A stretch of DNA of 64,000 nucleotides from JAKEFM01 sp035695825 (GCA_035695825.1 DASRRH010000036.1:23916-87915); one strand, 5' to 3'; shown: positions 1-9,419, counted from the first letter of the stretch. Made by a program: numbers and translations. The notes: generated by a model from the letters alone, not told the origin.

Positions 1-1727
1 CGGGGATCGGGGGGATCGCCCTCACGATCGGGATGGCCGTCGACGCGAACATCCTCTTCTACGAGCGCATGCGCGAGGAGCGCGAGAAGGGCCGGACGCT
101 CGCCCAGTCGGTCGCGAACGGGTTCGACCGCGCCTTCTCGGCGATCATCGACAGCAACCTGACGACCCTCCTCGCCGGGTTCATCCTCCTCAAGGTCGGG
201 ACGGGGCCGATCAAGGGGTTCGCGGTCACCCTGAACATCGGGATCCTGACGACGCTCTTCGTCGCGCTCGTCGTGACCCCCGTTCTCTTCCACCTCCTCC
301 ACGCGGCCGGTGCGTTGAAGGAGCTGCGCATGATGCGGCTCCTCTCGAAGCCGGCCCTCCGCTACTCGCGCTACCGCCACGCCTGCGTCGCCGCCTCGAC
401 GCTCCTCATCCTCGGCGGCCTCCTCGTCTTCTGGAACCGCGGCGAGCGCCTCTACGGGCTCGACTTCACCGGCGGCGCGGTCGTGCGGGCGAGGATGAAA
501 GAGGCGGTCTCGATCGAGGAGGTCCGCCGGAGGATTCCGGAGGCTCAGGTGAACGCGGTGCGCGGGGAGGGGGACGACCCCGCGGCCCTCGCGCGAGGCG
601 TCAGCCACGAGTTCACGATCAAGATCAAGCTGTCGGCGGCGGAGCGCGCGGCGATCGAGGCCGAGGAGGCGAAGGCGGCGGCCGCGGCTCCGGAGAGCGC
701 GCGCGCGACGGCCCCTGCCCCCGGGCGGCAGCCCCGCCGGTTCGTCGAGGAGATCCGGAAGGCCCTCGAGGACATCCTCCTCGCGCGACCCCTGACCGAT
801 CTCGACGTCGCGGCGGGCGGAGGCGTGAGCGGGGCCCCCCTCCTCACCGCGCGCCTCCACCTGAAGGCGCCGGTCGAGGCCGCGGACCTGATCCGCGGCC
901 TCGAGCAGGCGGGCCTCGTGCAGCCCTCCGCCGAGCCCGACCCCACCGGCGCCGCGGGCCGGGACTGGCGGATCCGTGGGAGCGCCCCCAAGGAGGCGAC
1001 GGTCGAGACGATCCAAGCCTCGCTCCTCGACGCCTTCGCCCGGGCCAAGGTCCCCCTGAACGACCCGATCGCCGAGGCGAGCGTGCTCTCGCCCCGCGTC
1101 GTCGCCGAGCTGCGCGACAAGGCGATCCTCGCCCTCGTCCTCTCCTGGATCGGGATCGCCCTCTACCTCCGGATCCGCTTCCACGAGTACCGCTACGGGA
1201 TCGCGGCGGTCGTCGCTCTCGTGCACGACGTCCTCGTCACCCTCGGGGCGGTCTCCGTCGCGAACGCGCTCGGCCTGGTCGACGTCGAGATCGACCTCTC
1301 GATGATCGCCGCCTTCCTGACGATCATCGGCTTCTCCGTGAACGACACGATCGTCATCTACGACCGGATCCGGGAGAACCTCCCCAAGTACACCGACCAC
1401 CTGGGGCGCCGCAAAGAGGACCTCACCGTCATCGTGGACGAGGCGGTGAACCAGACCCTCTCCCGGACGATCATGACCTCGGGGACGGTCCTCCTGACGA
1501 CGCTCGCCATGTTCCTCGTCAATCGCGGGGCCCACACCGTCCTCGAAGGGTGGGCCTTCGCGATGAGCGTCGGGGTCGTGACGGGGACCTACTCGACGGT
1601 CTACATCGCGGCCCCCCTGCTCGTGACGTTCGATCGATTCGCGAGGAAGGCCGCCTCCTCGCAGGCCCCGCCGAGCCCGGCCCCGGCCGCCCCGCACGCC
1701 TCCGCCCCGGCCGAAGTGGAAGGGTAG
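1..1727 (+). CDS. secDF: SecD/SecF fusion protein export membrane subunit, 5'-truncated by window edge
   Basis: Inner-membrane RND-type subunit that helps the SecYEG translocon pull exported proteins across using the proton-motive force. The reading frame is open from base 3, so the gene starts before the window. The visible part opens with the end of SecD, including the conserved GMAVDANILFYERMREE segment of its fourth transmembrane helix. It runs without a stop into SecF: the SecF signature GLDFTGG follows the first SecF helix, and the late motif NDTIVIYDRIRENL is the SecF counterpart of the SecD segment. The SecF periplasmic domain contains an unusual Ala-rich insert at visible residues about 210-235. 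The C-terminus is an Ala/Pro-rich tail. A single-chain SecDF is known in several phyla. The next gene starts directly after the stop codon. Confidence 0.95.
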   Translation, partial: GIGGIALTIGMAVDANILFYERMREEREKGRTLAQSVANGFDRAFSAIIDSNLTTLLAGFILLKVGTGPIKGFAVTLNIGILTTLFVALVVTPVLFHLLHAAGALKELRMMRLLSKPALRYSRYRHACVAASTLLILGGLLVFWNRGERLYGLDFTGGAVVRARMKEAVSIEEVRRRIPEAQVNAVRGEGDDPAALARGVSHEFTIKIKLSAAERAAIEAEEAKAAAAAPESARATAPAPGRQPRRFVEEIRKALEDILLARPLTDLDVAAGGGVSGAPLLTARLHLKAPVEAADLIRGLEQAGLVQPSAEPDPTGAAGRDWRIRGSAPKEATVETIQASLLDAFARAKVPLNDPIAEASVLSPRVVAELRDKAILALVLSWIGIALYLRIRFHEYRYGIAAVVALVHDVLVTLGAVSVANALGLVDVEIDLSMIAAFLTIIGFSVNDTIVIYDRIRENLPKYTDHLGRRKEDLTVIVDEAVNQTLSRTIMTSGTVLLTTLAMFLVNRGAHTVLEGWAFAMSVGVVTGTYSTVYIAAPLLVTFDRFARKAASSQAPPSPAPAAPHASAPAEVEG

Positions 1728-2168
1728 TTGCTGAAGCTCCTCCTCTTCTCCTCCCTCGCCCTCCTCCTCGGGGCGGCGGCGCTCTGGCAGCGCCTTCGGT
1801 TCGGCGGGCCGACCGCCCGCTCCGCGTGGATCGCCCCCCCGCCGGCCGCCGCGCCCGACCCGGACAAGGACGAGATCCTCCTCGCGCTCGGGGGAGGGCC
1901 GCCTCCGCGCGCGCGCCGAGACCCGCCCGCGCGCGCGAGGCCCCTTCCGGCCCCCGCTGCCTCCCCCCCCGCCGCTCCGTCGAGCGGGCGGGAGGAGCAG
2001 GTCCTCGTCCGGAAGGGGGACACCCTCTCGGGGATCGTCCGCGCCCACTACGGGAGCGCTCGCACGGCCCTGGTCGAGGCGGTCCGGGAGAGGAACGGCC
2101 TCGAGAGCGCGGACCGGCTCCGCGAAGGGGCCCTCCTCGTCCTCCCTCCCCTGCCCGCGTCGCGCTGA
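1728..2168 (+). CDS. membrane-anchored LysM domain protein
   Basis: Protein of 146 residues with one N-terminal hydrophobic helix (residues about 2-18) that is a signal anchor. A Pro/Ala/Arg-rich linker follows, and one LysM domain lies at residues about 88-143 (VRKGDTLSGIVRAHYG, then ERNGL and a closing LLVLPPL). LysM binds peptidoglycan or chitin-type glycans, so this is probably a cell-wall-binding periplasmic protein with no catalytic domain of its own. The TTG start lies immediately after the secDF stop with no gap, so translation is very probably coupled. The partner or function is not evident. Confidence 0.8.
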   Translation: MLKLLLFSSLALLLGAAALWQRLRFGGPTARSAWIAPPPAAAPDPDKDEILLALGGGPPPRARRDPPARARPLPAPAASPPAAPSSGREEQVLVRKGDTLSGIVRAHYGSARTALVEAVRERNGLESADRLREGALLVLPPLPASR

Positions 2169-2303
2169 CCGCCGGGAGGGCCGCCGGTTCGGGCCCCCGT
2201 CCGCGTGCCGATTCCAGGGGGGACCTCGGCGATCGGGGGGGAACGCGAATCCGGACGTCCTTCGGGATCTGACTTTCCGCGCCCGGGTCCCCTCGCGTTC
2301 CCG

Positions 2304-3146
2304 CTACGCCCGGAAGTCCTCGAGGGCCCGGGCACTCGCGGTCCGGTAGAGATCCTCCAACCGGCGCAGCAGCTCGGGCCGCCCCTTCGCGAACGCGGGT
2401 GGGCCGAGCCGGCGGAGCACCGCGAGGTCGACGGCCGGGGGAGCCGGTGCGGCGCGCGCGCCCGCGAACGTGGGACCGATCGTCCAGAAGCGCTCCACCG
2501 ACATCGGCTCGGGGGGCTCGGGCCCGGGCGCCGGCGGCGGCGCCTCCTTCCCCTTCCTCCCCTTCCGGAGCGAGGCGAGGAGCGCCTCCCGGCCCCGTCC
2601 GCGCAGCGCGAAGAGCATGAAGGGATCCCGGTCGAACTGCTCCGCGAGGAGGTAGTGGACCGCCGCGACGTGCTTGCAGATCCCCGCCCGGTCCGGGCAC
2701 GAGCACGCCGCGGCGAAGTCGCGCTCCGAGCCCGGGAAGAGCGGGGCCTTCGCCCCGCGGAAGACCTCCTCCGCCTCGGGCGGGACCTCCCCCGAGAGGA
2801 GCCGCGCCGCGAAGGCGGCCCGCGACGCCATCGCCGCGGAGACGACCCTCCACTGCCGGGGCGAGAGCCTCCGGAGCGCGATCTCGACGCGGTAGGGCTT
2901 CGGCCGCGAGCCCTGCACCTGCGCCGTCGCGCGCCCCGGCTCGATCCGGAAGTCGAGCACGTGGCCCCGACGGGCGTAGCTCCGGCCGCGGTGGAGGCGG
3001 TCCGACCAGCCGAAGGAGTGGAGCACCTCGAGCCAGCGCTTCGACCACCAGGTCCCGCCGATCTCCCCGGAGCGGCTCCGGGCCCGGATGCCTCCCTTCA
3101 CCCGCCGCGGGACCGCGGGCTCGTACCGATTCCACCACTCGCTCAC
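2304..3146 (-). CDS. SWIM zinc-finger protein, partner of the SNF2 ATPase
   Basis: Protein of 280 residues with a SWIM zinc-binding motif CSCPDRAGICKHVAAVHYLL (CxC...CxH) near residue 150. The N-terminal part (WWNRYEPAVP...) is typical of bacterial SWIM proteins encoded next to SNF2-family ATPases. The middle holds a charged region and a Pro/Gly-rich linker. It starts 4 bp after the stop of the SNF2 gene, so the two are almost certainly co-transcribed and likely act together on nucleic acid or nucleoprotein. In the family the SWIM finger is thought to bind DNA or protein; the precise role is unknown. Confidence 0.88.
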   Translation of the reverse strand: MSEWWNRYEPAVPRRVKGGIRARSRSGEIGGTWWSKRWLEVLHSFGWSDRLHRGRSYARRGHVLDFRIEPGRATAQVQGSRPKPYRVEIALRRLSPRQWRVVSAAMASRAAFAARLLSGEVPPEAEEVFRGAKAPLFPGSERDFAAACSCPDRAGICKHVAAVHYLLAEQFDRDPFMLFALRGRGREALLASLRKGRKGKEAPPPAPGPEPPEPMSVERFWTIGPTFAGARAAPAPPAVDLAVLRRLGPPAFAKGRPELLRRLEDLYRTASARALEDFRA

Positions 3147-3150
3147 GCCT

Positions 3151-6105
3151 TCATTCCTCCCTCGCGCTCGGGCGCAGGGCGAAGACCTCCCGCAGTTCCC
3201 GGGTCGAGAGCTCCGTCAGCCACGCCTCTCCCCCGCCGACGATCCTCTCCGCGAGCGCCTTCTTCGACTCGATCAGGTCGTCGATCCGCTCCTCGAGCGT
3301 TCCCCGGCAGACGAACTTGTGCACCTGCACGTTCCGCTTCTGGCCGATCCGGAACGCGCGGTCCGTCGCCTGGCTCTCGACGGCGGGGTTCCACCAGCGG
3401 TCGACGTGGAAGACGTGGTTCGCCGCCGCGAGGTTCAACCCCGTCCCGCCCGCCCGGAGCGAGAGCACGAAGAGCGCCGGCCCCTCGGGGGACTCGAAGC
3501 GCGCCGTCATCTCGCTCCGCCTCCGCGCGGGGGTCCCGCCGTGGAGGTAGAGGACGTCCCGGCCGAAGCGTCGGGCGAGGTGGGGGACGAGGAGGTCGGC
3601 GAACTCGGTGAACTGGGTGAAGAGGAGGGCGCGCCCCCCCTCCGCCAACACCTCGTCCAGCAGCTCCTCGAGGCGCGTCACCTTCCCCGACCGCCCCGGG
3701 AACGGGCTCCCGTCCTTCAGGAAGTGGGCGGGGTGGTTGCAGACCTGCTTCAGTTTCGAGAGCGCCGCGAGCACGTTCCCCCGCCGCTCGATCCCCACGG
3801 CCCCCTCGATCCGGCCGAGCATCTCCTCGACGACGGCGCGGTAGAGGGTCGCCTGCTCCCGCGTCAGGCCGCAGGACTCCCTCGTCTCGATCTTCTCAGG
3901 GAGGTCGCGGATCACGTCGGGGTCGGTCTTCACGCGCCGCAGGAGGAAGGGCTGGACCAGCCGGCGCAGCCCTCGCGCGCGCCCCTCGTCGCCGTAGCGC
4001 TCGATCGGGAGCGCCCAGGTCTTCCGGAAGGCCGCCGAGGGCCCAAGGTAGCCCGGGTTCAGGAACTCGAAGATCGACCAGAGGTCGGAGAGCCGGTTCT
4101 CGACGGGCGTCCCGGTGAGGGCGACGCGGAACCGCGCGCGGAGCGAGCGGACGGCGCGCGACTGCTTCGTCTCCGCGTTCTTGACGAACTGCGCCTCGTC
4201 GAGGACGAGCGTGTCCCACTCGACCTTTCCGAGCGCCTCGGCGTCGCGGAGCGCCGTCCCGTACGAGGTGAGCACGACGTCCGCGCCGGTGAAGCGCGCC
4301 CTCCGCCCCGCGCCGTGGTGGACCCGCGTCGAGAGGGAGGGTCCGAACCGCGCGATCTCCCTCTCCCAATTCCCGAGGACCGAGGTCGGGCAGACGACCA
4401 GCGTGGGGCCCTCTCGAGGAGCGGCGAGGAGCGCCGCGATCACCTCGACGGTCTTCCCGAGGCCCATGTCGTCGGCGAGGAGGGCGCCGAGCCCGAGGCG
4501 TCGCAGGAAGGAGAGCCAGGAGAGGCCCCGCTTCTGGTACGGGCGAAGCTCCGTGCGCAGCGCCGCCGGCACCGCCACCTCCTCGTACTTCGCGTCGACC
4601 AGGTCGCCGACCCACCCGGAGGTCGCCACCTCGTCGATCGGGAGGCCGAAGTCGCTCGCGGCGATCGTCTGGAGCGCCTGGCCGAGCGTCCCCCCTTCGA
4701 TCCTCCGCATCGCCTCGAGGGCCCGGTCGAGGTCCTCGCGCCGCAGCTCCACCCACTCCCCCCGCACGCGGACGAGCGGGACCTTCAACTCCGAGAGCCT
4801 CTCGAACTCCTCCCGCGAGACCGCCTTCCCCCCGAGCGCCGCCTCCCAGTCGAAGGCGACGAGCGAGTCGAGGCCGAGCAAGCCGCTCCGCGCCGCGGCC
4901 TTCGAGGCCGGCTTGACCGTGAGGCGGAGCCCGAGCCGGGCCTCCCCCTTCTTCCACCACGCGGGAACGAGGACGCCGAAGCCGCTCTCCTCGAGGAGGC
5001 CCGAGGCCTCCCGGAGGAACCGCTGCGCGTCCGCCGCCGAGAAGGAGCACCGTTCGGGCGTGGCCTCCCGAAGCGCCTTCTCGATCGGGTCGAAGAGCCT
5101 CGCCGCCCTCCCGAGGTCGGCGAGGAGCCGCTCGCCCGCGTCCGGGAAGCGCTTCGCGACGAGCTTCTCCCCCCGCCACACCCGGCGGGCGGGCACCCGG
5201 AGGCTCGGGTCGTCCGAGGCCTGGACCTCGAACGCGAGCCGCCACCGCCCCCGCTCCGTCCCGGGCTCCTCCAACCGGAAGCAGGTCCGGAACGGCGCGG
5301 CGGCGGACGCCGCCCGGAGCGGCAGCGTCCACGACTCGACCTCCTCCCGCAGGACCCGCAGCTCGGCCGGGCTCCCGGTGACGCCCGCGTCGGGCCCCTC
5401 GAGCGCGTCGAGCCACCGGTCGACGGAGTCGGCGGCCTCGCCCCGCCACGACCCCCCGTCCCGGGACCGGATCGCGGCGTCCACGAGAGTCCCGAGGAAG
5501 TCGACGAGCAGCGCCCTGCGGCCGACCGTGGGCTCCGCCGCGCGGCAGGCGTCGGGCATCGCCTCCGCCAACGCCCGCACCCTTTCGGCGTCGCGCGGGT
5601 CGTCGAGCACCGGCCTCCACCGCCCTTCGAGCCCCTCCCCCCGCTCGACGAGCCCGGGAGCGAAACGCTGCCGGGCGACGAGCTCGAGCGCGAGCTTGGC
5701 CGCTCGGGACCAGAACGCGACGTCGGTCCCGATCCGAGGCCACCTTCCTCCGACTCCTTCGACTTCCGCGGTCCCGGATCCTCCCCCCTCCGGCTCCCGG
5801 AGCCGCGAGAGGAACTCGAGCGCGTGGGCCGGGTCCCCCCGCAGTCCCGACACTCCCCGGGTCTCGAGCTCGCAGTTCCTCGGAAGGATGACCTCGAAGC
5901 GCCCCGGCTTCCCGAGGGTATCGCCGGTGGCGGCACGGAGGTCGCGCGCCCGCACGCGGCGCCCTCTCTCCCAGACGCGTTCGCCCCAGAAGAAGAGCGC
6001 CCCTTCCGCCCACGCCGCGTGCAGGACGAACTGCCGCGCCGGAACCCCGGGCCTTCGTTCGGCGAGCCCGACGGACTCCCGCGCTCTCGTGATCACCGCC
6101 TCCAT
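3151..6105 (-). CDS. SNF2-family DEAD/DEAH-like ATPase (HepA/Swi2 type)
   Basis: A double-stranded DNA translocase of 984 residues. The first half is the bacterial SNF2 N-terminal region. The ATPase core follows with Walker A as LLADDMGLGKTVEV, motif II as LVLDEAQ, then LTGTPVENRL, and the C-terminal helicase half with LSLRAGGTGLNL and the arginine-finger motif DRAFRIGQ. I chose the ATG at 6105 because a GGGAG lies about ten bases upstream. Upstream similarity to the nearby repeat contains a 1-base indel and so does not keep the reading frame, which also argues against the longer GTG start at 6279. It forms an operon with the SWIM gene. Bacterial members act in DNA repair, RNA polymerase recycling or phage defence; which applies here cannot be told. 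Confidence 0.93.
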   Translation of the reverse strand: MEAVITRARESVGLAERRPGVPARQFVLHAAWAEGALFFWGERVWERGRRVRARDLRAATGDTLGKPGRFEVILPRNCELETRGVSGLRGDPAHALEFLSRLREPEGGGSGTAEVEGVGGRWPRIGTDVAFWSRAAKLALELVARQRFAPGLVERGEGLEGRWRPVLDDPRDAERVRALAEAMPDACRAAEPTVGRRALLVDFLGTLVDAAIRSRDGGSWRGEAADSVDRWLDALEGPDAGVTGSPAELRVLREEVESWTLPLRAASAAAPFRTCFRLEEPGTERGRWRLAFEVQASDDPSLRVPARRVWRGEKLVAKRFPDAGERLLADLGRAARLFDPIEKALREATPERCSFSAADAQRFLREASGLLEESGFGVLVPAWWKKGEARLGLRLTVKPASKAAARSGLLGLDSLVAFDWEAALGGKAVSREEFERLSELKVPLVRVRGEWVELRREDLDRALEAMRRIEGGTLGQALQTIAASDFGLPIDEVATSGWVGDLVDAKYEEVAVPAALRTELRPYQKRGLSWLSFLRRLGLGALLADDMGLGKTVEVIAALLAAPREGPTLVVCPTSVLGNWEREIARFGPSLSTRVHHGAGRRARFTGADVVLTSYGTALRDAEALGKVEWDTLVLDEAQFVKNAETKQSRAVRSLRARFRVALTGTPVENRLSDLWSIFEFLNPGYLGPSAAFRKTWALPIERYGDEGRARGLRRLVQPFLLRRVKTDPDVIRDLPEKIETRESCGLTREQATLYRAVVEEMLGRIEGAVGIERRGNVLAALSKLKQVCNHPAHFLKDGSPFPGRSGKVTRLEELLDEVLAEGGRALLFTQFTEFADLLVPHLARRFGRDVLYLHGGTPARRRSEMTARFESPEGPALFVLSLRAGGTGLNLAAANHVFHVDRWWNPAVESQATDRAFRIGQKRNVQVHKFVCRGTLEERIDDLIESKKALAERIVGGGEAWLTELSTRELREVFALRPSAREE

Positions 6106-6162
6106 GGAGGGACGACTCCCTAATCGGGTTGCGGCGGCCGTCAAGGTTAGGTCCAAGGGAAG
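6061..6162. repeat. imperfect direct repeat, copy A (SNF2 gene start)
   Basis: This 102-base segment covers about 57 bases upstream of the SNF2 start and its first 15 codons. By hand alignment it matches 6252-6352 at about 76 of 102 positions with a single 1-base gap in the untranslated part. Confidence 0.7.
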
Positions 6163-6836
6163 CGAGCCGGTCGCGGCGTCCGCACGGAACGACCCACGGG
6201 ATGGGTCGATTCGTTCGGGGGCTCCGATAGCAGGTCGACGCGACCCGAGTCGGCGAGCGCGACGAACTCCAGTGGTCACCCGACCACGGCTTCCTCGGAG
6301 GGACGGGCTCCAATTCGGGCCGCGGCGGCCTCGAGGTTTGGTCCGAGGGAGGGCCGGGGACCCCCTGGAACCGGACCTCAGCCCGGATTTCGAGGACCCC
6401 GCGGCCCTCCACGATCCTCCGCGCCGCGGCAGCCCAGACCCCTTTGAAACTCGGGTCGGGATCCTTCTCGAGTCCCGTTCACACCGGGCCTCTGGTCGCG
6501 TTCGCCGACATCGTCAAGGAGCTGCCGCCCGCGCCGCCGGAACTCCTCGAGGGTCGGCGCGGCGATTCGGACGAGGGGTGAACTCGGCGCCGATCCGGGA
6601 GCCCGGGAATCGCAGCCCGACGGGGGGATGGATGGGGAGATCCGAGCGGGAGGCCGGGAGTCCCCGAGAGAGGGCTCCCGTGTAGGCAACGGGTCGCAGG
6701 CCGGATAGAGTTGCGCGCCGGCCCCGGGAGGAATTCCGGGGGTTTCGGACGTCGACCCATCCGCCCCTTCGAGGACGCGAGAAAGAGCTCGCGAGCGCGC
6801 CAGGAGCGTGGCGGCTGGCGACGAGGAGGTTGGGCG
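6106..6836. other. gene-poor region between SNF2 and the FG-GAP protein
   Basis: About 730 bases between two divergent genes. The part near SNF2 holds the 5' leader and the second repeat copy at 6252-6352. The rest has open frames on both strands but none with recognisable protein features; their composition looks like chance open frames in GC-rich DNA. The promoters of both divergent genes must lie here; no clear -35/-10 pair was identified. Confidence 0.5.
6252..6352. repeat. imperfect direct repeat, copy B (decayed duplicate of the SNF2 5' end)
   Basis: Read on the minus strand this segment resembles the SNF2 leader and first codons. The residues align without a gap (EAVV versus EAVI, then E, V, LA in register). 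The ATG is GAG and the seventh codon is TGA, so it cannot be translated as a gene start. It looks like the remnant of a tandem duplication or of a lost paralogue. Confidence 0.65.
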
Positions 6837-7541
6837 ATGAAGTGGACCGTGAAGACCTGGAGTGCGGTCGCGTCCGCTTTCCTGGGGCTGGCTTCGCTTG
6901 CGCCGGCGCAGCCGTTCGGGTTCACGCATCAGATGCTTCCCGCGGAGAACGACTCCACCGCGGCCCTCGCCCTCGGGGACGTGGACGGCGATCTCGACGC
7001 GTTCGTGGGGAACGGCGGACTCTCCGCATCCGGTGCTCAGAATCGTCTCTACCTCAACGGCGGGACGGGGGCCTTGACGGACCTCACCGCGACGAACCTG
7101 CCGGCCGTTCTCGACAACACGGCCGCGGCCGCGCTCGGGGACGTGGACGGGGACGGCGACCTCGACGCGTTCGCGGGCAACGCCTCGCGGCAGGACCGCC
7201 TCTACACGAACCTCGCCCGCCAGGTGGCCTGGCGGGCAGTCCCGAGAGCCGGGAAACCGCTGGTCCTCGACCTCTTCGGGCCGGGAGGTGGCCTCTGGGT
7301 CCTCGGCGCGTCGCTTTCGAGCGCGAGCATCCCGCTCTTCCCCTTCGGCACGCTGCGGCTCGATCCCACGACCCTGTTCATCGTGGGGGGCGGCGCACTC
7401 GACCCGCAGGGCCGCGCGAGCCTGTCGTTCCTCGTGCCCGCGAACCCCGCTCTGGTCGGTCTCTCCCTGTACTGGCAGGCGGCGGTCGGGCCGCCGCTGC
7501 TCTTGACGAACCTCGAGATCACGACCGTCACGGGGCTCTGA
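6837..7541 (+). CDS. secreted FG-GAP/VCBS repeat protein
   Basis: Protein of 234 residues. The start ATG is preceded by GAGGAGG at about -15 to -9, and the N-terminus is a signal peptide ending near LAPAQP. Two FG-GAP/VCBS-type repeats follow, each with a calcium-binding-like GDVDGD(GD)LDAF motif and a partner strand (NRLYLNGGTG, DRLYTNLA). The C-terminal about 100 residues (LDLFGPGGGLWVLGAS to the end) form a beta-rich domain that I associate with secreted planctomycete proteins. Two repeats are too few for a full beta-propeller, so this may be a shortened member of a larger family. Likely extracellular or surface-located, with no enzymatic motif. Confidence 0.8.
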   Translation: MKWTVKTWSAVASAFLGLASLAPAQPFGFTHQMLPAENDSTAALALGDVDGDLDAFVGNGGLSASGAQNRLYLNGGTGALTDLTATNLPAVLDNTAAAALGDVDGDGDLDAFAGNASRQDRLYTNLARQVAWRAVPRAGKPLVLDLFGPGGGLWVLGASLSSASIPLFPFGTLRLDPTTLFIVGGGALDPQGRASLSFLVPANPALVGLSLYWQAAVGPPLLLTNLEITTVTGL

Positions 7542-7677
7542 CTTCCCTTGGGGGGAGAGCCAGACTCGCGCCGGGCCGGCCCCCGGTGTGGGGCGCCGCG
7601 GCGCGGAGGTCATCGCCGGGGTCTCGACCGGGCAGCGCCGGCGGAACCGCCTCCGCTCCTCGCCGCACCGCGCGGGC

Positions 7678-9354
7678 TCAGCCGGCCGAGCCTCGATTCG
7701 GGATCGGGCCGGCCGCGATCTCGGGAGCGACCCACCCCGTCCGGACCGGCTTCGGAAGCACGTCGAGGTGCCTCCGCCACCTCGCGTCGTCGGGCTGCGG
7801 GTGGTCCTCGCGGAAGTGGACCCCCCTCGACTCCCGCCGCGCGAGGGCGCTCTCCGTCAGGAGGTTCGCGACCGTGAGCATGTTCGCGAGCTCCCAGCCG
7901 CGCGGCCCCGCGAACGAGCGGGTGAGGGCGTACCGGCTCCAGAACCGGAGCATCTGCCGCGTCTCGACCAGCCCCTCCTCCGTCCGCTCCACGCCGACGA
8001 GGCGGCCGAGGAGGGACTTCATCGAGTAGAGCAGGTCCGTCTCGTTCAGGTCCGCCCCCGAGGTCGGCGTCCTCCGACCCGGGACGCGGAGGTCGGGCTC
8101 CGGCCGCTTCGGGGCCGTTCTCTCCTCGGCCGCCGCCGCGCCGGCCGCGCGGCCGAGGACGAGGCCTTCGAGGAGAGAGTTCGAGCCGAGCCGGTTCGCG
8201 CCGTGGAGCCCGGAGGAGGCGACCTCGCCGCACGCGAAGAGGCCGGGCACGTCCGCGCGGCCGTCCGCGTCGACCGCGATCCCCCCCACCCAGTAGTGCG
8301 CGCCCGGTCGGACCGGGATCGGGTCGCGCGCGAGGTCGAGGTCGAAGTCGCCGCAGACCGCGGCGAGCCCGGGGAATCGGCGGGGAGCGTCCGGCACGCC
8401 ACGGAGGTCGAGGAAGACGTGCGTGTCGCCGGTCTCGACCATGCGCCGCTGGATCGCGCGGGAGACGACGTCGCGGGGGGCGAGCTCGGCGTCGGGGTGG
8501 ACCTCCTTCATGAAGGCGACGCCGCCGCGATCGCGGAGGACCGCCCCCGCCCCGCGGACGACCTCGGAGATCAGTACGCGGGCGGCGCCGGCGATGTAGA
8601 GGAGGGTCGGGTGGAACTGGACGAACTCGAGGTCGCGCAGGCGCGCCCCCGCCCGGAACGCGAGCGCGAGGCCGTCCCCGGTCGCGATCTCGGGATTCGT
8701 CGTCTCCCGGTAGAGCTGCCCCGCGCCGCCCGTCGCGAGGACCGTCGCCCCCGCGGCGAGGAGGAGGAAGCCCGACCCCTCGCTCCAGGCGAGGGCCCCG
8801 CCGCATCGGCCGTCGTCGTTCCGGACGAGGTCGAGGACGAAGGTCCGCTCGAGGGTCTCGATCCTCTCGGCGCGCCTCGCCCGATCGATCAAGGCGCGCT
8901 CGATCTCGAGGCCGGTCCGGTCCCCGGAGTGGACGATCCGCGCCCGGCCGTGCCCCCCCTCGCGGAGGAGGGCGAGGCGGCCCTCGGCCTCCTCGAACTT
9001 CGCCCCCCAGGACCGCAGGCGCTCGATCGCCGATCGAGCCCCGGTCGTGACGCGCCGGACGACGGCTTCTTCGGAGAGCCCCGCCCCCGCGGCGAGCGTG
9101 TCCTCGGCGTGGCGCTCCGGCGAGTCGTCCGGGCCGAGGGGAGCAGCGACGCCTCCCTGCGCCCACTCGGTGTTCGTCTTCGACAGGTATCCCTTCGCGA
9201 CGAGGGCGACCGAGCCGCGCTCGGCCGCCTCGACGGCCGCCGAGATCCCCGCGGCTCCCGATCCGACGACGAGGACGTCGCTGAAGAGGACGGGGACTCG
9301 CCGAAGGTCGACGTCCGCGAGGCTTCGCGGGATCTGGATCTCGGGCTCCGTCAT
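7678..9354 (-). CDS. nadB: L-aspartate oxidase (quinolinate synthase B), NAD biosynthesis
   Basis: FAD enzyme of 558 residues that oxidises L-aspartate to iminoaspartate, the first step of de novo NAD synthesis. The dinucleotide-binding motif VVGSGAAGISAAVEA lies near residue 30, followed by the family signature NTEWAQGGVAA. Further on are GGAGQLYRETTNPEIATGDG and the conserved HPDAELAPRDVVSRAI segment with FAD/substrate contacts. The late block HGANRLGSNSLLEGLVLGR is typical of NadB and succinate dehydrogenase flavoproteins. I preferred the ATG that gives MTEPEIQ over an earlier start in the same frame, because the earlier residues look non-coding. No ribosome-binding site is obvious. nadA and nadC are not in the window. 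It is transcribed away from the lexA side. Confidence 0.93.
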   Translation of the reverse strand: MTEPEIQIPRSLADVDLRRVPVLFSDVLVVGSGAAGISAAVEAAERGSVALVAKGYLSKTNTEWAQGGVAAPLGPDDSPERHAEDTLAAGAGLSEEAVVRRVTTGARSAIERLRSWGAKFEEAEGRLALLREGGHGRARIVHSGDRTGLEIERALIDRARRAERIETLERTFVLDLVRNDDGRCGGALAWSEGSGFLLLAAGATVLATGGAGQLYRETTNPEIATGDGLALAFRAGARLRDLEFVQFHPTLLYIAGAARVLISEVVRGAGAVLRDRGGVAFMKEVHPDAELAPRDVVSRAIQRRMVETGDTHVFLDLRGVPDAPRRFPGLAAVCGDFDLDLARDPIPVRPGAHYWVGGIAVDADGRADVPGLFACGEVASSGLHGANRLGSNSLLEGLVLGRAAGAAAAEERTAPKRPEPDLRVPGRRTPTSGADLNETDLLYSMKSLLGRLVGVERTEEGLVETRQMLRFWSRYALTRSFAGPRGWELANMLTVANLLTESALARRESRGVHFREDHPQPDDARWRRHLDVLPKPVRTGWVAPEIAAGPIPNRGSAG

Positions 9355-9419
9355 GGCTCGCGGAAGGATGGAGGGGAGCCGCCAAAGCTCCAAGCATCGA
9401 CTTCCGTGAGGTCCCCCCC

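Noticed and set aside
3088..6123. 1011-residue open frame on the plus strand over the SNF2 gene, and similar frames at 37801-42525 and 44428-49680
   Set aside because: Arg/Pro/Glu-rich composition without domains, antisense to, or overlapping in another frame, clear genes; a common artefact of GC-rich codon use.
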